From Crotophaga sulcirostris (taxonomy: Eukaryota; Chordata; Aves; Cuculiformes; Crotophagidae), in NCBI GenBank assembly GCA_013397455.1, contig VYZB01000755.1:193656-257655 (forward strand): a stretch of DNA of 64,000 nucleotides. The letters run 5' to 3'. The notes beneath the pieces were generated by a model that saw only the letters and a program-made list of their open reading frames with translations, did not search any database and was not told where the DNA came from. Numbering within the stretch: the stretch's first letter is position 1; the number at the start of each line of letters is the position of its first letter. Positions 37,712-49,600 of the stretch are shown here, one piece after another. The position numbers and the translations under genes are program-made.

Positions 37712-39139
37712 GCTTGTTTGAAGCCATTTTCTTGGGAAGACGTTTGGTTTTGGCAAGCTTACCTGCAGTATGAGCACAAACATAAAGAAGTGGTTCAAAA
37801 CAGAATGCAAACCAGAACTAATACACCATTTGAATCTCTAAATTTAAGATAAGGCAAGAACATTTCACTTATAACAAAGAGGCAAGCTAGAAAAGTGAGG
37901 TGATGGTCGCCAAGGTAAATAGTCTGTCCCTATCTATTATGAAGCTGCCAGAATGGAGTTTTACTTCTCTGACAAATCCTTATTAAGCATTGCTGCTGAA
38001 CAAACTGCCTACCCTCCTCTCCCACTTACACAGTACAAAAACATGTAATGCCCTATCTCTCCAAGCCTACTGTAAAGGTTAGCCAAAACTTGTTGCAATT
38101 GCCCTGCAACAGCTTCTCTGCAATTATTCACCAGCACAAGAACACAGAGTACCCCTTATCGTCTAAGGAAGAAAAGGTCACCCCATGTGTCACATTCTGA
38201 ATGCAGAACTTTGAGCCTTTTTGTAAGTTTAGATCCCATAAAATCTAATTAAATCCAGCATTGTCACACTGAAGCAAAGGAAGGCATGTAACCATATGAG
38301 CATGCCCACTAAAACGTTACCAGCCCCGCTTACGCAATCCGGTCTGACTAACCGCATTATTCACCGCACGGCTTTCCAGCCCATTCACCCAATTAAGAGC
38401 TAATAATACAATACTACTAGTAAGCATTCTAAGACATCAAAATACACATAAAGGTGAAGCATAAATTCACTTGTTGAGCCAGTAAATACATTTTGTTGTT
38501 GCTGCTGTTATTGTTGTTTAGAGTTGAAATTAAGGGGATTTACCCTGTTGCAGAAAAATACAGTGTTGGATACGTAACAGACTACTGAAACAAGCATATT
38601 AACTGTAGAAAATTCCCGTTCCAGCACTGAAAGTAATATTCAATTCATACTTTGAAAATACAGCTGAAATAACCCTAAACTCTTTGTATAAAACCAAAGA
38701 GTTCAGAGCTGTAAAAATAATATAAATTTCTCTGACGGCATTCTTAGAAATTGTGGTCCATAAGATGAGAGGTACCAGTCATCCTCTCAAAACACCACAT
38801 TTCTTGCTGGCTCCTACCTGAGCTAAGGTAGCTGATCATGTGAGCACTCCACAGCTGTTCCCAGAGCACTTGGAAATTCTATTTGCACCATGAATGAGGG
38901 TAGAAGAAGAGGGGGAACAATGTTACAACAGCAACATCTCACTGGCAAAAAACAGCGTTAAACAAAAATTGTAGACAGCTTATGAAATATCAGGAAATGA
39001 AATCATGAACTGTACCTCCAATACACTGTTAACAGTTGTGTGGCTAAAACATTCAGCTACCATATGCCCTGTTCTACAGCTTAGAACTTTGTAAAATACG
39101 CCAGACTCTTAAAACAGAAATATCCCCAGACTGCAGCAA
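37712..39139. other. Intronic stretch with one CpG-dense islet
   Basis: Unique AT-rich sequence. It contains a CpG cluster at 38315-38370 and an interrupted TTG/CTG run near 38495-38518. Nothing else was recognised. Confidence 0.6.
38315..38370. promoter_or_regulatory. CpG-dense islet, candidate enhancer core
   Basis: Seven CpGs in 56 bp within CpG-poor intron. It includes TTACGCAAT (38330-38338), a good C/EBP or PAR-bZIP type site. Regulatory function is a guess from composition and motif. Confidence 0.3.
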
Positions 39140-39225
39140 CTGAACACAGTATTGTTTTCCACAACAGTATGAAACAGAAGTACCAGCACAGCAACCACAC
39201 ACAGACTCTTAAACCATCAGAAAAA
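39140..39225. repeat. 86-bp dispersed duplication, copy 1
   Basis: Runs from CTGAACACAGTATTG to AAACCATCAGAAAAA and matches 41389-41474 at 84 of 86 positions by eye. It belongs to no repeat family I recognise. Confidence 0.9.
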
Positions 39226-39925
39226 CAAGTTCGATCATTGCAAGGCAGAAGTTATTCCTAAAGATATACAAAGCTCTTTCCAGCAGTCGTAAGAGTCTCA
39301 CTTGCCTCTCTAAAACCTGTGAAGTTCAGCAAATTAAAGATTGCCTCATTTTCTCCATCAATAACTTTTCTAAAGCAAATGCCCCGATTCAGACTCCACA
39401 GCACTTGCAAACTCTGTGGTCCTGTACAATATGCTAAAATGTTTAAGTGCAGGGATATAAGGCAGTAATTCCCTTGTTTTATAAGCTCACTCTAAAAATA
39501 CCCTGTAATGACTGTCAGCCACTAGTGAAAAGCATATCTGAACACTCTGTATGATACAAAGCACGTGGAATTATATACCTATAATAACCCAAAATAGGCA
39601 AAGTTTTCTAAAGAAACACTAGCTGGCCCCTGTGGAAAGCAGCTCAGGCAATTCTGCTTTGCAGCTCATCTGCACGCATGTGAAGAATTTTAACTAAGTC
39701 ATGCCACTTCCAAGTGAATCATTTACATTTAGGGCAGCTAAGTCTTGGACAACTAAACAGTTTTCAAACACGAAGACCTTGGGTTTAAAAGATATGCTTA
39801 GAAATAAATGTTGAATTTAGAAAAGAGATTCAATATTAAAGGAAGTACCGAGAGGGCTGAAACAGTGGGAAAAGATTTCTTTTTATCACCCAAATCCAAG
39901 AACCAAAGTTTGAAGTGAAATATGT

Positions 39926-40190
39926 CTAGTGGACATGGACTCAAGTGTCGTCAGGGAAAGTTTAGGCTTGATATTAGGAAAAAGTTCTTCCCTGAAAGGG
40001 TGATTGGCCATTGGAATGCGTTGCCCAGGGAGGTGGTGGAGTCACCAACCCTGGAGGTGTTTAAGAGGAGACTGGTTGAGGCACTCAGTGCCATGGTTTA
40101 GATGATGGGCTGGTGTTAGTGTTGGGTTCTAGGTTGGACTCGATGATCTCAGAGGTCCTTTCCAACCTTGTGATACTGTGATACTGTGAT
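39926..40190 (+). mobile_element. CR1 LINE, 3' fragment (young type)
   Basis: Plus-oriented CR1 end: GGACATGGACTCAAG, GGAAAGTTTAGGCTTGATAT, the [20 protein letters not shown] coding end, GGTTGGACTCGATGATCTCA, and a tail of three GTGATACT-type units. It is antisense to NUMB. Confidence 0.95.
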
Positions 40191-41388
40191 GTCAAACCTC
40201 AAAAACAAATTAATTTAAAAATTAAAATAACTTTTGCAAGTAAAATAAGCATATTTTATTAGTAAATTGGTCAGAAATGTAAACTTTTTACACTGGAGTT
40301 AAATAACCAATTGGTTTATAACCAATTAATCAGTGTTTGAACAGACAAGGAATCGTATCCAGGACAGCAAACATCTGCTTAGGAGCAGAAAAGGTCAAAT
40401 ATCAGTCTATCACTCATACCTTTGTGTATTGACCTGATCACCACCTACTCACTGCAAGTTCAGAAACACATGAACACACACTGTATTTTTTGTTCTGGAT
40501 CTTCAGTGAGAGAAAACAGACAAAAACAGACACAGCAGACAAACAAGTCATGGATCCAGAGCTCACATTTCAGGACCAACATGTGCTTTAAACCAGATTA
40601 TTTGGAGGATGTATTTCAGTAAGATTAAAAAAAAAAACATATTCATACAGAAGCTTCACACACTGTTTCACATAGAGTGGCCATGCTCAACACAAAAGTG
40701 AAACCCACAGCATTTTGGACATTTGATCCAGCAACACTACTCTGCACCAGGACACAGCAATCCTGGAAGCTCAGTCCACCATCCTGCGTGGCTCTCAGGA
40801 AGCATTTCAAACAAATTATAAATTTAGAACAGGTTTATGAGAAGTCTTCAGTGGGAATGGATAGTAGTGCTGCCAGGTCTGTCAGCAAGAAGGATTTGAG
40901 TAGAGAGAAACTGGTAAATCACAGTAGATAAATCCACAAGAATAACAGCATACTTGGATGCAGAACGGGGAGTTACACAGGATTCTCTGCTGGAAACAGT
41001 GTTTATTTTATTCATATAAGCTCCCAAAATTGACTGTTTACAACTGATGCAAAATATCCTGTAGTGGACTACATTAAACTGATTTTAGAGATACAACAGG
41101 ATCTCTCAAGAAGAAATTATTCTGTGATAAAAACAGCAGAGGAAAGCACACAGCAGAAAGGTAATAAAATGACTCTATAAATAACGACAACTATGAATTC
41201 AGCTACTACTGTTGTTTGGGAAAGATCTGAAGTCAGATGTTTAGTCCTCTAAAAATGTAACTGTCAAGTAAACAAACATTAGTTGGAACTATTATGAAAG
41301 CAGAGGAAAACCAGTAAGAGGACGCAACATAAGACCAGACTGCACTCAGCTCCAATAACACATAATTCTTGTAGTTAAAAGACCCTTT
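40191..41388. other. Intronic stretch, no feature recognised
   Basis: AT-rich unique sequence between a CR1 copy and the second copy of the 86-bp duplication. The short open frames are not recognisable. Confidence 0.5.
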
Positions 41389-41474
41389 CTGAACACAGTA
41401 TTGTTTTCCACAACAGTATGAAACAGAAGTACCAGCACAGCAACCACACTTAGACTCTTAAACCATCAGAAAAA
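41389..41474. repeat. 86-bp dispersed duplication, copy 2
   Basis: Second copy of 39140-39225, 2.25 kb away and in the same orientation. The two visible differences are adjacent (CACACACAG against CACACTTAG). The flanking DNA shows no similarity. Confidence 0.9.
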
Positions 41475-41883
41475 AATGAAACGAGAAGGTGCAGAAGGGT
41501 TAACAGGGATAATTAGGACTACATCACAGCTTCTGTTTGGGGACAGATTAGATACATCAAAGGTCTTTACCTCAGAAAAGCAATTTGCTGGTGAGGAGAG
41601 CTACAAAAATTAGGGTATCACAAGTGTCAGAAAATGAACATAGAATGATGGTTTTTCCAATTCTTACATTATAGTATGTTTTGCAAATAAAAAAAATTAA
41701 AATTTAAAAAAATAAGATTAATTATTTTACGAAAATTTCCAAAGGCTATTAGAAACTACAGTGTAAATGTAGCCTCCCATTCAGGAAATCACCCAGTCCA
41801 ACCTGAGCAGCTGGGAAGGCTTAGTTCATGTCTGTCTTAACCTCATACTCTTCCCTAGCATCCAACACTACATGAGAGAGAAT

Positions 41884-42050
41884 TGCGCTGCCCAGGGAGG
41901 TGGTGGAGTCGCCACCCCTGGAGGTGTTTAAGAGGAGACTGGATGAGGCACTCAGTGCCATGGTTTAGATGATGGGTTGGTGTTAGTGTTGGGTTCTAGG
42001 TTGGACTCGATCTCAGAGGTCCTTTCCAACCCTGTGTTACTGTGATACTG
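41884..42050 (+). mobile_element. CR1 LINE, short 3' fragment abutting an older CR1
   Basis: Plus-oriented young CR1 3' end from TGCGCTGCCCAGGGAGG to the TGTGATACTG tail. It lacks GAT in the usual CTCGATGATCTCAG motif. Its tail joins directly to the older CR1 at 42051. Confidence 0.93.
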
Positions 42051-42600
42051 GTGGCCAACAAGGCCAACAGAATCCTGGCTTGTATCAGAAATGGTGTGGC
42101 CAGCAGGAGCAGGGAAGTGATCGTTCCCTTCTGCAGCGGTAATGAGGCTGTACCTTGAACACTGCGTTTGGTTTTGGGCCCCTCAGTACAAGGAAGATAT
42201 CGAGGCACTGGACAGTGTCCAGAGAAGGGCAAAGCTGGGGAAGGGTTTGGAGCACAAGCCCTGTGAGGAGCAGCTGAGGGAACTGGGACTGTTCAGTCTG
42301 GAGAAGAGGAGGCTCAAGGAACACCTTACCGCTCCCTACAGCTACCTGAAAGAAGGTCATAGCAAGGTGGGCGTTGGACTCTTCTCCCAAGTAATAAGCA
42401 ATAGAACAAGAGGAAACTGCCTCAAGTTGCACCAGGGGAGGTTTAGGCTGGATATTAGGAAAAATTTATTCACCAAAAGGGTTATCAGGCACTGGAACAG
42501 TTGCCCAGAGAAGTGGTAGAGTTGCCATCTCTGGAGATATCTAAAAGATGGGTAGACGTGGTGCTTAGGGACATAGTTCAGCAGCAACTTGCGCCGTGCT
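42051..42600 (+). mobile_element. Older CR1 LINE fragment with ORF2 C-terminal coding remnants
   Basis: Plus-oriented, more diverged CR1. It starts GTGGCCAACAAGGCCAACAG. It encodes recognisable ORF2 tail blocks: [48 protein letters not shown] and [19 protein letters not shown]. It lacks the young GATACTGT tail and decays towards 42600. The frame is open for over 120 codons but has no start and is not a functional gene. Confidence 0.9.
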
Positions 42601-43940
42601 TGGTGGCTGCTATGCGGCAGTTCAAGATACTTTACTCAGTCCCATCCTCTGACAGGTAGGTAAATATAATTAAGGTCCTTTTACCTATGCATTTTCTTCA
42701 GCCTGTTCACACTAAATCAGCCACACTTCTGACTGCAGCCAATGCAAAGAGGAGGGTGAAAGCTGCAAAAGGCATTTTGAATATTAATTTATAACTCACA
42801 AAGTGAAATTGTGAAGGCTTTGCATCAAGCTTTTGTGAAAATGGCAGGTTCTGATAATAAAAGTGAGCCTAGAGAAAAAGATAGGGCAGCTTTTTCTGGC
42901 TGTCAGAACATCAGGAAATCATCTGATCGTCTCTCAACAAGCCCAGCAACACAGAAGTAGTTCACTTCCACATTAAAGATGGGCATAATCTTAGAGGAGT
43001 CACTCTGGTGTCCAGCATAGCAACTGTGGTTGACTTGTAAGAACATAAATTTTCCTTAACAGAAACATTCTTATGTACTATATTAGGAATTAATTTTAAC
43101 ATTTGTACACTTGTCCAGGGCAAGTTTTGCATTGTCCCATAATTCTTTTCTTGTAACAGTTCTTTGCAAAACATTACCGGGAAATAAGGATTATTTCCCA
43201 AATCTGTTTGCTTTACACAAATGTAATCAAATCAGAAACTAGCTTAACCAAGTCAGATACAAACTATTAAATTCTTTTAGAGCACACTGGATGCAGTTTT
43301 CTGAATTCCCTCACCAGTTAAACACCTTTAAAAATATTCGGCATCCTCCCTAGAGTCTACTACAAGCTACACGTTTTAGCACTCACAGAATTCACAAGTT
43401 TAAGGAATCTGTCACCACAGTCGCTGTGACAGGTGTTTGAACAGGGCACTAACATAATTCCAGCTTTTTGGTACAATTTTCTATATACACAACTAGTATT
43501 CTCCACGATTACACAGCACGTAAAACCTCATTTCATGCCTAACAATTCCCAGTCTGCTTACTGCAAAGCCTTAAGAAGATGCAAGCACAACTTCAGCGGC
43601 ACGCTTACACAGCGATTTGGAAAATTATATATAGCAATGTAACTGAAGAGATATCACCTGAAAGTATTTAACTTTATAAAATCTCAATCTGTGTAATTTG
43701 TTGCAAAAAAATCCCTGACCCCAAGTGTCACAGAATTAGTTACCAGAACATAATATTCATATGACAACAGTAAGCAAATGTTGACTTGTTTACCAACTTC
43801 AATTTTTTCTCTCAGGTTCTGCAATAGCTCTTTCCTTAAAAAATGCCTTTATCGAAGCTATAAACCTGAGTACACTGACATAGAAAAAAATTATGAACCT
43901 ATGGGCTGAAAAAAAGAGAGAGAGATGATGAAGTCCAATA

Positions 43941-44002
43941 TGGGCTAAAAAGGGCCCACATTTGAGAGCTTTTGGGCCAAAAGGGCCCACATTTGAGAAC
44001 TT
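43941..44002. repeat. Two-copy ~31-bp tandem duplication
   Basis: TGGGCTAAAAAGGGCCCACA... is followed at once by TGGGCCAAAAGGGCCCACAT.... The shared part AAAAGGGCCCACATTTGAGA differs only near its ends and in A-run length. Confidence 0.85.
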
Positions 44003-44319
44003 AGATGCTTTCCTCCCTATACATCAAAAGCCAATGGATTTTAGCTTATTTCAAGCGCTTTTCTTTAAGAACAACCCCACAATCTGAAACTGTTACACTA
44101 TTATGCCAATTTAGCAACTTGCCACAACTCCAGTCAAGCCTGGATATTTCTTTGTTCATGGCAACAGACCTAAAGATTCTCAGAGCAATGCCAAAACCTT
44201 TTACCTTACTAATTTCAACACTTGCACATCATCAGTTGGGGGTACAGGAGGGGAGGGGCAGGGCGGTGTGGGAACTCAATGGAATTGGGAAGGATTTTAG
44301 ATGAGGGATTTTTCTAGTC

Positions 44320-44339
44320 AAAAAAAAAAAGGGGGGGGG
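44320..44339. repeat. A11-G9 homopolymer junction
   Basis: Eleven A followed directly by nine G. A purine-only tract of this kind is prone to sequencing error and to unusual DNA structure. Confidence 0.9.
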
Positions 44340-44960
44340 ATAAAAAGACAAATCAATCAGAGTGCATTTAAGGTCTGAGCTTTGGAGGAACTCCAAGCCA
44401 AGTTTTTCAGATCAGCTCTTTTTAAAACAGATGCATACTTCCCTCCCTACTCCCTCTTCCTATCACTTGGCATTTAAAGCCTTTTGCTTGGGAGGACAGC
44501 AATGTTTGTCTTTCTGGAGGCAGGTGGTAGGAATTCAACCGCTGCTGCTACAAGATCTCACAGGCACTATTTTATTAAAATTACTGATAGCAATCTCTTA
44601 GACATTTCCTTTCACAGAAGTTACCACATTTCATTGTGTTCACTAAAATTAGTAACACATTATTGCTGATCAGCCAACATAGACTGTGCATCCACCAATT
44701 AAATGGTCAGTGAGAACTGTTACATACAACTCGAGATGCCTGTAAGTTCAGGGGTCCACATCCAAGCTGGTTATTTATACTGCCATTCCACTTGGTGGAG
44801 AGTAAAAACAGTTTAGTTGTACAAATCTACTTTAAGTATACCTAACAATGAAAATATATTTCTCTAGATAAATAACGCGGACATTCAAATAGATGGTTTA
44901 CACCCTTTTCGCCTAATATCAAATTAATAATTACAAAACTCCAGGCATTAAGATTTTTTT

Positions 44961-45017
44961 TATAGGTTGGACTCGATGATCTCAGAGGTCCTTTCCAACC
45001 TTGTAATACTGTGATAA
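44961..45017 (+). mobile_element. Minimal (~55-bp) CR1 insertion with 11-bp flanking direct repeat
   Basis: This is only the last part of CR1: GGTTGGACTCGATGATCTCA, GAGGTCCTTTCCAACCTTG and TAATACTGTGAT. AAGATTTTTTT flanks it at 44950-44960 and 45020-45030, consistent with a target-site duplication around an extremely truncated insertion. Confidence 0.85.
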
Positions 45018-45030
45018 TAAAGATTTTTTT

Positions 45031-46430
45031 AAAGAAATATTAATCAAGTACTGGAAGTAATATGCTCAAGTCTCTAACAATCTCGTCAAAACATTCGGTC
45101 TTTCCAGAACCACAATGAGATATTAATTCCAGTCTGTAGACAACACTCAAACCAGTTAGACCAATATTAACATCCTCTGGCACACAGGGCAAAAAAAGTA
45201 ATTTCATTACTGGAGACAGACTATTCCAAACTAGTAAAGCTGCTATACTGACAAACTGCACTGCAAGAACTCACACCAGCATTTTGGCTTTCGGTCAAAA
45301 TTAAATCTATGGTAATTTAGCACACAAGTCAAGTCTTTGGCTTAGTACATAATGGATTCAGCCTTACCATATCATCTTTCTGGTCATAAAATATTGGGAT
45401 CTTAATCAAACTTTTTGGGGTTAGCTTTCTCTTCCCCACATGAATTCCATGCATTAGTATGCAGGTTTTATTATCTCTTTCAAGATCAGCACAGACTTTC
45501 TGCTACAATACAGACAAGTACTACAAACAAACATGCATTAAAAGCCAGGACAAGCCTTTGCATGTATGTTTCCCTTACAAGTTGTACTCACATTTCAAAA
45601 TCAATTTTAAGAAAAGGCCACAATGTGCATCCTAACACCAACAGTTTAAAATAACACTTATGTAATAATAAACAACCTTCACTGAAATTGTCTGTAAAAT
45701 CTAGGAATTAAGATTAAGGATTAAGATCAAAAGTGTTGCCATACTCTTACTGCAGCAAGACAAAGAACACTTACTAGTGAGATGAAGTTTAACCAACAGC
45801 ACTTCAACAGTTGATCAATCACACATTCAAAAGACAATGTTAAGATATGCATCTCAAAATGCTAGGGCTGCCTTTCAGGGTCCCAGTTTATCTATACAGG
45901 GAGTTGAGACTATAATCTTCCATGAATTCTGAAATCCCATAAATATTCACATTCACAAAACACCCGTTTTGCCATGACTCATGAACAGTTAAGAGACAAT
46001 GAACTACTGTGTTTATTTTAGCCCTGTTCTGCAAATAAATAGTCAATTTGAGAGAAACATCAGAAGAGCACAAAAAAGTGCATTTTATTTCAGCAAAAGC
46101 TTCAAACGAAGGATAATTACAAGCAATATCTGCTGAATCAAGTCAGAAATATCTCAAGCCACTAGTAAAGCAGATTTTGTCAGCTAGGGTCAGATAAGAG
46201 CTACAGAAATATTGTGTATTGTACCGCAACTGAGCATCAATTGCCTTTATTTAAAACAAGGTGCCAGCTGAGACACGAGCAAAAAGATAAAGATGTTCAT
46301 TATTCAAACAAATTGAGCTCTTTGCTTTATTTTCACTGTTGATCAAATCTAAGAAGAAAGTCCAACATCAACATCACACTGAACCACAGCAGTATATACA
46401 GAGAATACAGACCCCTAAAGCTGTCCTCAC
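45031..46430. other. Intronic stretch, no feature recognised
   Basis: Unique AT-rich DNA between two CR1 copies. Confidence 0.5.
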
Positions 46431-46640
46431 ATCAGGAAAAAGTTCTTCCCTGAAAGGGTCATTGGCCATTGGAATGCGCTGCCCAGGGAGGTGGTGGAGT
46501 CGCCAACCCTGGAGGTGTTTGAGAGGAGACTGGTTGAGGCACTCAGTGCCATGGTTTAGATGATGGGCTGGTGTTAGTGTTGGGTTCTAGGTTGGACTCG
46601 ATGATCTCAGAGGTCCTTTCCAACCTTGTAATACTGTGAT
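46431..46640 (+). mobile_element. CR1 LINE, 3' fragment (young type)
   Basis: Plus-oriented, from CAGGAAAAAGTTCTTCCC to the TAATACTGTGAT tail. It contains the [12 protein letters not shown] end of ORF2 and the CR1 3' motif. Confidence 0.95.
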
Positions 46641-49600
46641 CTTACCTGCAGCTTTTTGGAGCAGCACAAAACAAACAGCTACCACTATCAAAGGCAGTGG
46701 TCTCCTCCAGCATTATTTTCTGGAAAAGGTTCTCAGACAAGAACTAGAGAACTCCTCATCTCTCTAGAAGAAGTTTCTTTTGACATTTGCAGCAGCCTAG
46801 CTTACCACTGTAGATAGAGACGCTTAAAGCATTTATATAAAGCCTTCTCTTCTATATAAAAGCATTTTATCAAAGTTTTCCCAGCATTGAGCCTTGAGAT
46901 GCTGGACTACTCCTCAAAAAGGGCAGCATCACAGAAATTTGTATAAAGTAGAAGCAGGAAAAGAGACGTAGCTATTACATATGTTCCTCTGGCCAACTTA
47001 CCCTAGTGACAGTAAAATTATGCCAGTGTCTACAGGCATTTGAATTACAACCCTCAAAAAGTGTTGTTGTAAGCCACAAACCACCTTTCCTCAAATTTCA
47101 TACGAAGTATATTTAGAAGTCATGCCACTACCTAACCCTGAATCTATAGCAGAAAGATTATGAAGGAATTCAGTATATCCAGGATTCTAAACCCCAAAGC
47201 TGAAAAGCAATCACAACTACGGAAATTTTTATTCCCATGACTCACAATATTTTAAAAATGTATTGGGTCTGTGAACTACACCAGACCTTTCTTATTACTC
47301 ATGTAACTTCTCTCCCCCTCAAATCTTACAAAAAAAGAACTAAAGATAAAGGTGACAAAATAACGTCACAGTCTGGAATGAAATACTTTTCATAGCTCTA
47401 ATGAGAACCTCTAAACTGTGACAGGCTGCCATAACAAAGCCAAGATAAGCAAGGCTATCTTGGATTGTCCTACAACCACACCCAGGAATGCAACAGATGC
47501 CAAAATTCAACAGTTGGTCACTGACGCAGACGCAATCACGATGCGCACCGAATCAGTTCCTCACTACATTTAGGTGGATTTGCCATAAAAATCTAGTTCT
47601 GTAGATATAGGAGGAGATTGGAGCCATATGTAGGAGACCGAAATACTAATTACACATTAACATTTCAGCAATATAAAATTAAAGAAGAGGAGATTCAGGA
47701 AGTGGCCTACTTTAAGGTATGCGGTCTTGCACATTCTGAGCTCTCACGAAAACAGAGCAACTGAGAGATAAGGCTGTGAAAGAAATCAGGGATTTAGGCT
47801 ACAGAAATTTCCCAAGATATTACATACTGGCGCATACAATCCTGTTACTGAATTTATCTCTTCTAGGCGAGACAAGTAAAATTAGTGTGAAAAAATACAT
47901 TAATGGGTAGCAGACTGCCCTGTCACACAAGACAAAGATGAAGAGAAAACACGACTGTGTTTGACACACTGCTAGGCTGAGGAGCATCAGCCTCCCTCGA
48001 GTTCTGAGTTTTGTACTGCAGACCTAAATCTGCAGCAAGAGGCATTTCCATGTTTTCTGTCTCAGAGAGGGGCTCTAAGACTTGCAGTTGCTCCGTTTCA
48101 CTCTTATCCTCCTTCTGCAGTGAAAAATCATAATACAGGTTACTAACTTGACAACAGATTCAAACCAAATACATGTTTTATGTAATAGAACTTCTGTAAT
48201 TCCTGATCTAGAGTAAGTAAGATTAATCTTTAAACGATTCAGTATTTCAAACAGCACAAGTTAGAACTTGGACACCAGTGCAGAGCAGAGAAGCCAATTC
48301 TCTCCTTCCTTATTAACTAAAAAAGCAAAAGATCCAGAAAGATTTGAATGACGAACTAAATTAACTTCACAAAACATACCTAAAATTTGCCCATGCTTAA
48401 GATCATACTCACAAATGAACATACATATGATCTGCTCCAGTATTCGCAATTGAACTGTTTTTAACTCCAGTTCAGGAGGGGGCTTGGAGGGCTTCTGTTT
48501 GTTTGGGAGAGGGGGGTGTCGTTCTACTAAGAATATTTTTACTTTTCAAAATATTCTCTGGAGTTAAGTGACTTTTCTACTTGGAAGGATTTTTTTAAAA
48601 TTTTGTTACTTTTAAAGGCCTCTTCTGGAAGCCACCACACACTTACAAAACAATTAAAATCTGAACAGATTAGAAAAATTAATCTTATATTTCACAACAG
48701 TCAGAACACCTAAAGCAAGCTTGTACATTTTTTTCCTAAATGGGCAGAGGGGTGGGGATTGTGCAGGACAGGGGTATTTGACAGACCAACTTCCCTGATG
48801 CTGGAAAAAAGTTTAGAAAGCATTCCTAAAATATTGGATAGGCATGAAGTTCACAGCAGGAGGCTGCATTTCCTGCTGGATAATAACATCATGTCACACA
48901 GAAAGGGTTATGTTGGTAAAACTAAAATAGCTACAACATGCAAAGCTCTCATTAGAGCTCCCCTCCTCTCTGAAAGGAGACTCTACAAGGGACCAAGGGA
49001 ATTGCAATACACCAAGGCAAGAGAGATGACTCAACACCTCTGTAAAACCTAAGCATCCTAGGTTGATGCATATTATGGAAAGTTAATCCATGCTCACCTC
49101 AGCGCAAAATCAGAACAGAGCCCTCTGGCTTTAATTCTCCTTCACGCAATTATTTTGGGAATGGGGTAGAAAAGAAATAATTTGCTTTTCGAAGGTATAG
49201 TTGCACACAGATTATGGGAGCAGGAAATGTGTATCAGTATTACTCACTATGCATTATGTCCTAGGTCTGAGGAGGAAAAATTAAGGAAATAAGGACTAAA
49301 ACATGAGTAAAAATAAATTACTTCATCATTAGCACAGCTATTGTTAAGTGGACCTTACATAGCTTTCAGGGTAGCTAATTATTGACAAGCATAAAGGAAA
49401 AACAGATTTTGAGTAGAAAATTGAATATTAATAGCATTATGGATCAATTTATTGAGTATAATGTTTAAAAGCAAATCAAGCAAGGCTCAAGCCTTCAAAC
49501 TAGAGAAACATTCAAATTTATGTATTAAACACAATGTAAACCTCCCCCCCAGTGTTTACTCGACACATTTCAAAGGTTTAAACTGTTTCAACATATCAGT

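Larger units (their letters stand above)
42601..44949. other. Intronic stretch with small tandem duplication and A/G tract
   Basis: Mostly unique AT-rich DNA. It holds the two-copy repeat at 43941-44002 and the A11-G9 tract at 44320-44339. Confidence 0.6.

Noticed and set aside
42142..42519. 125-codon frame that might look like a gene
   Set aside because: It is the C-terminal remnant of CR1 ORF2, not a host gene.
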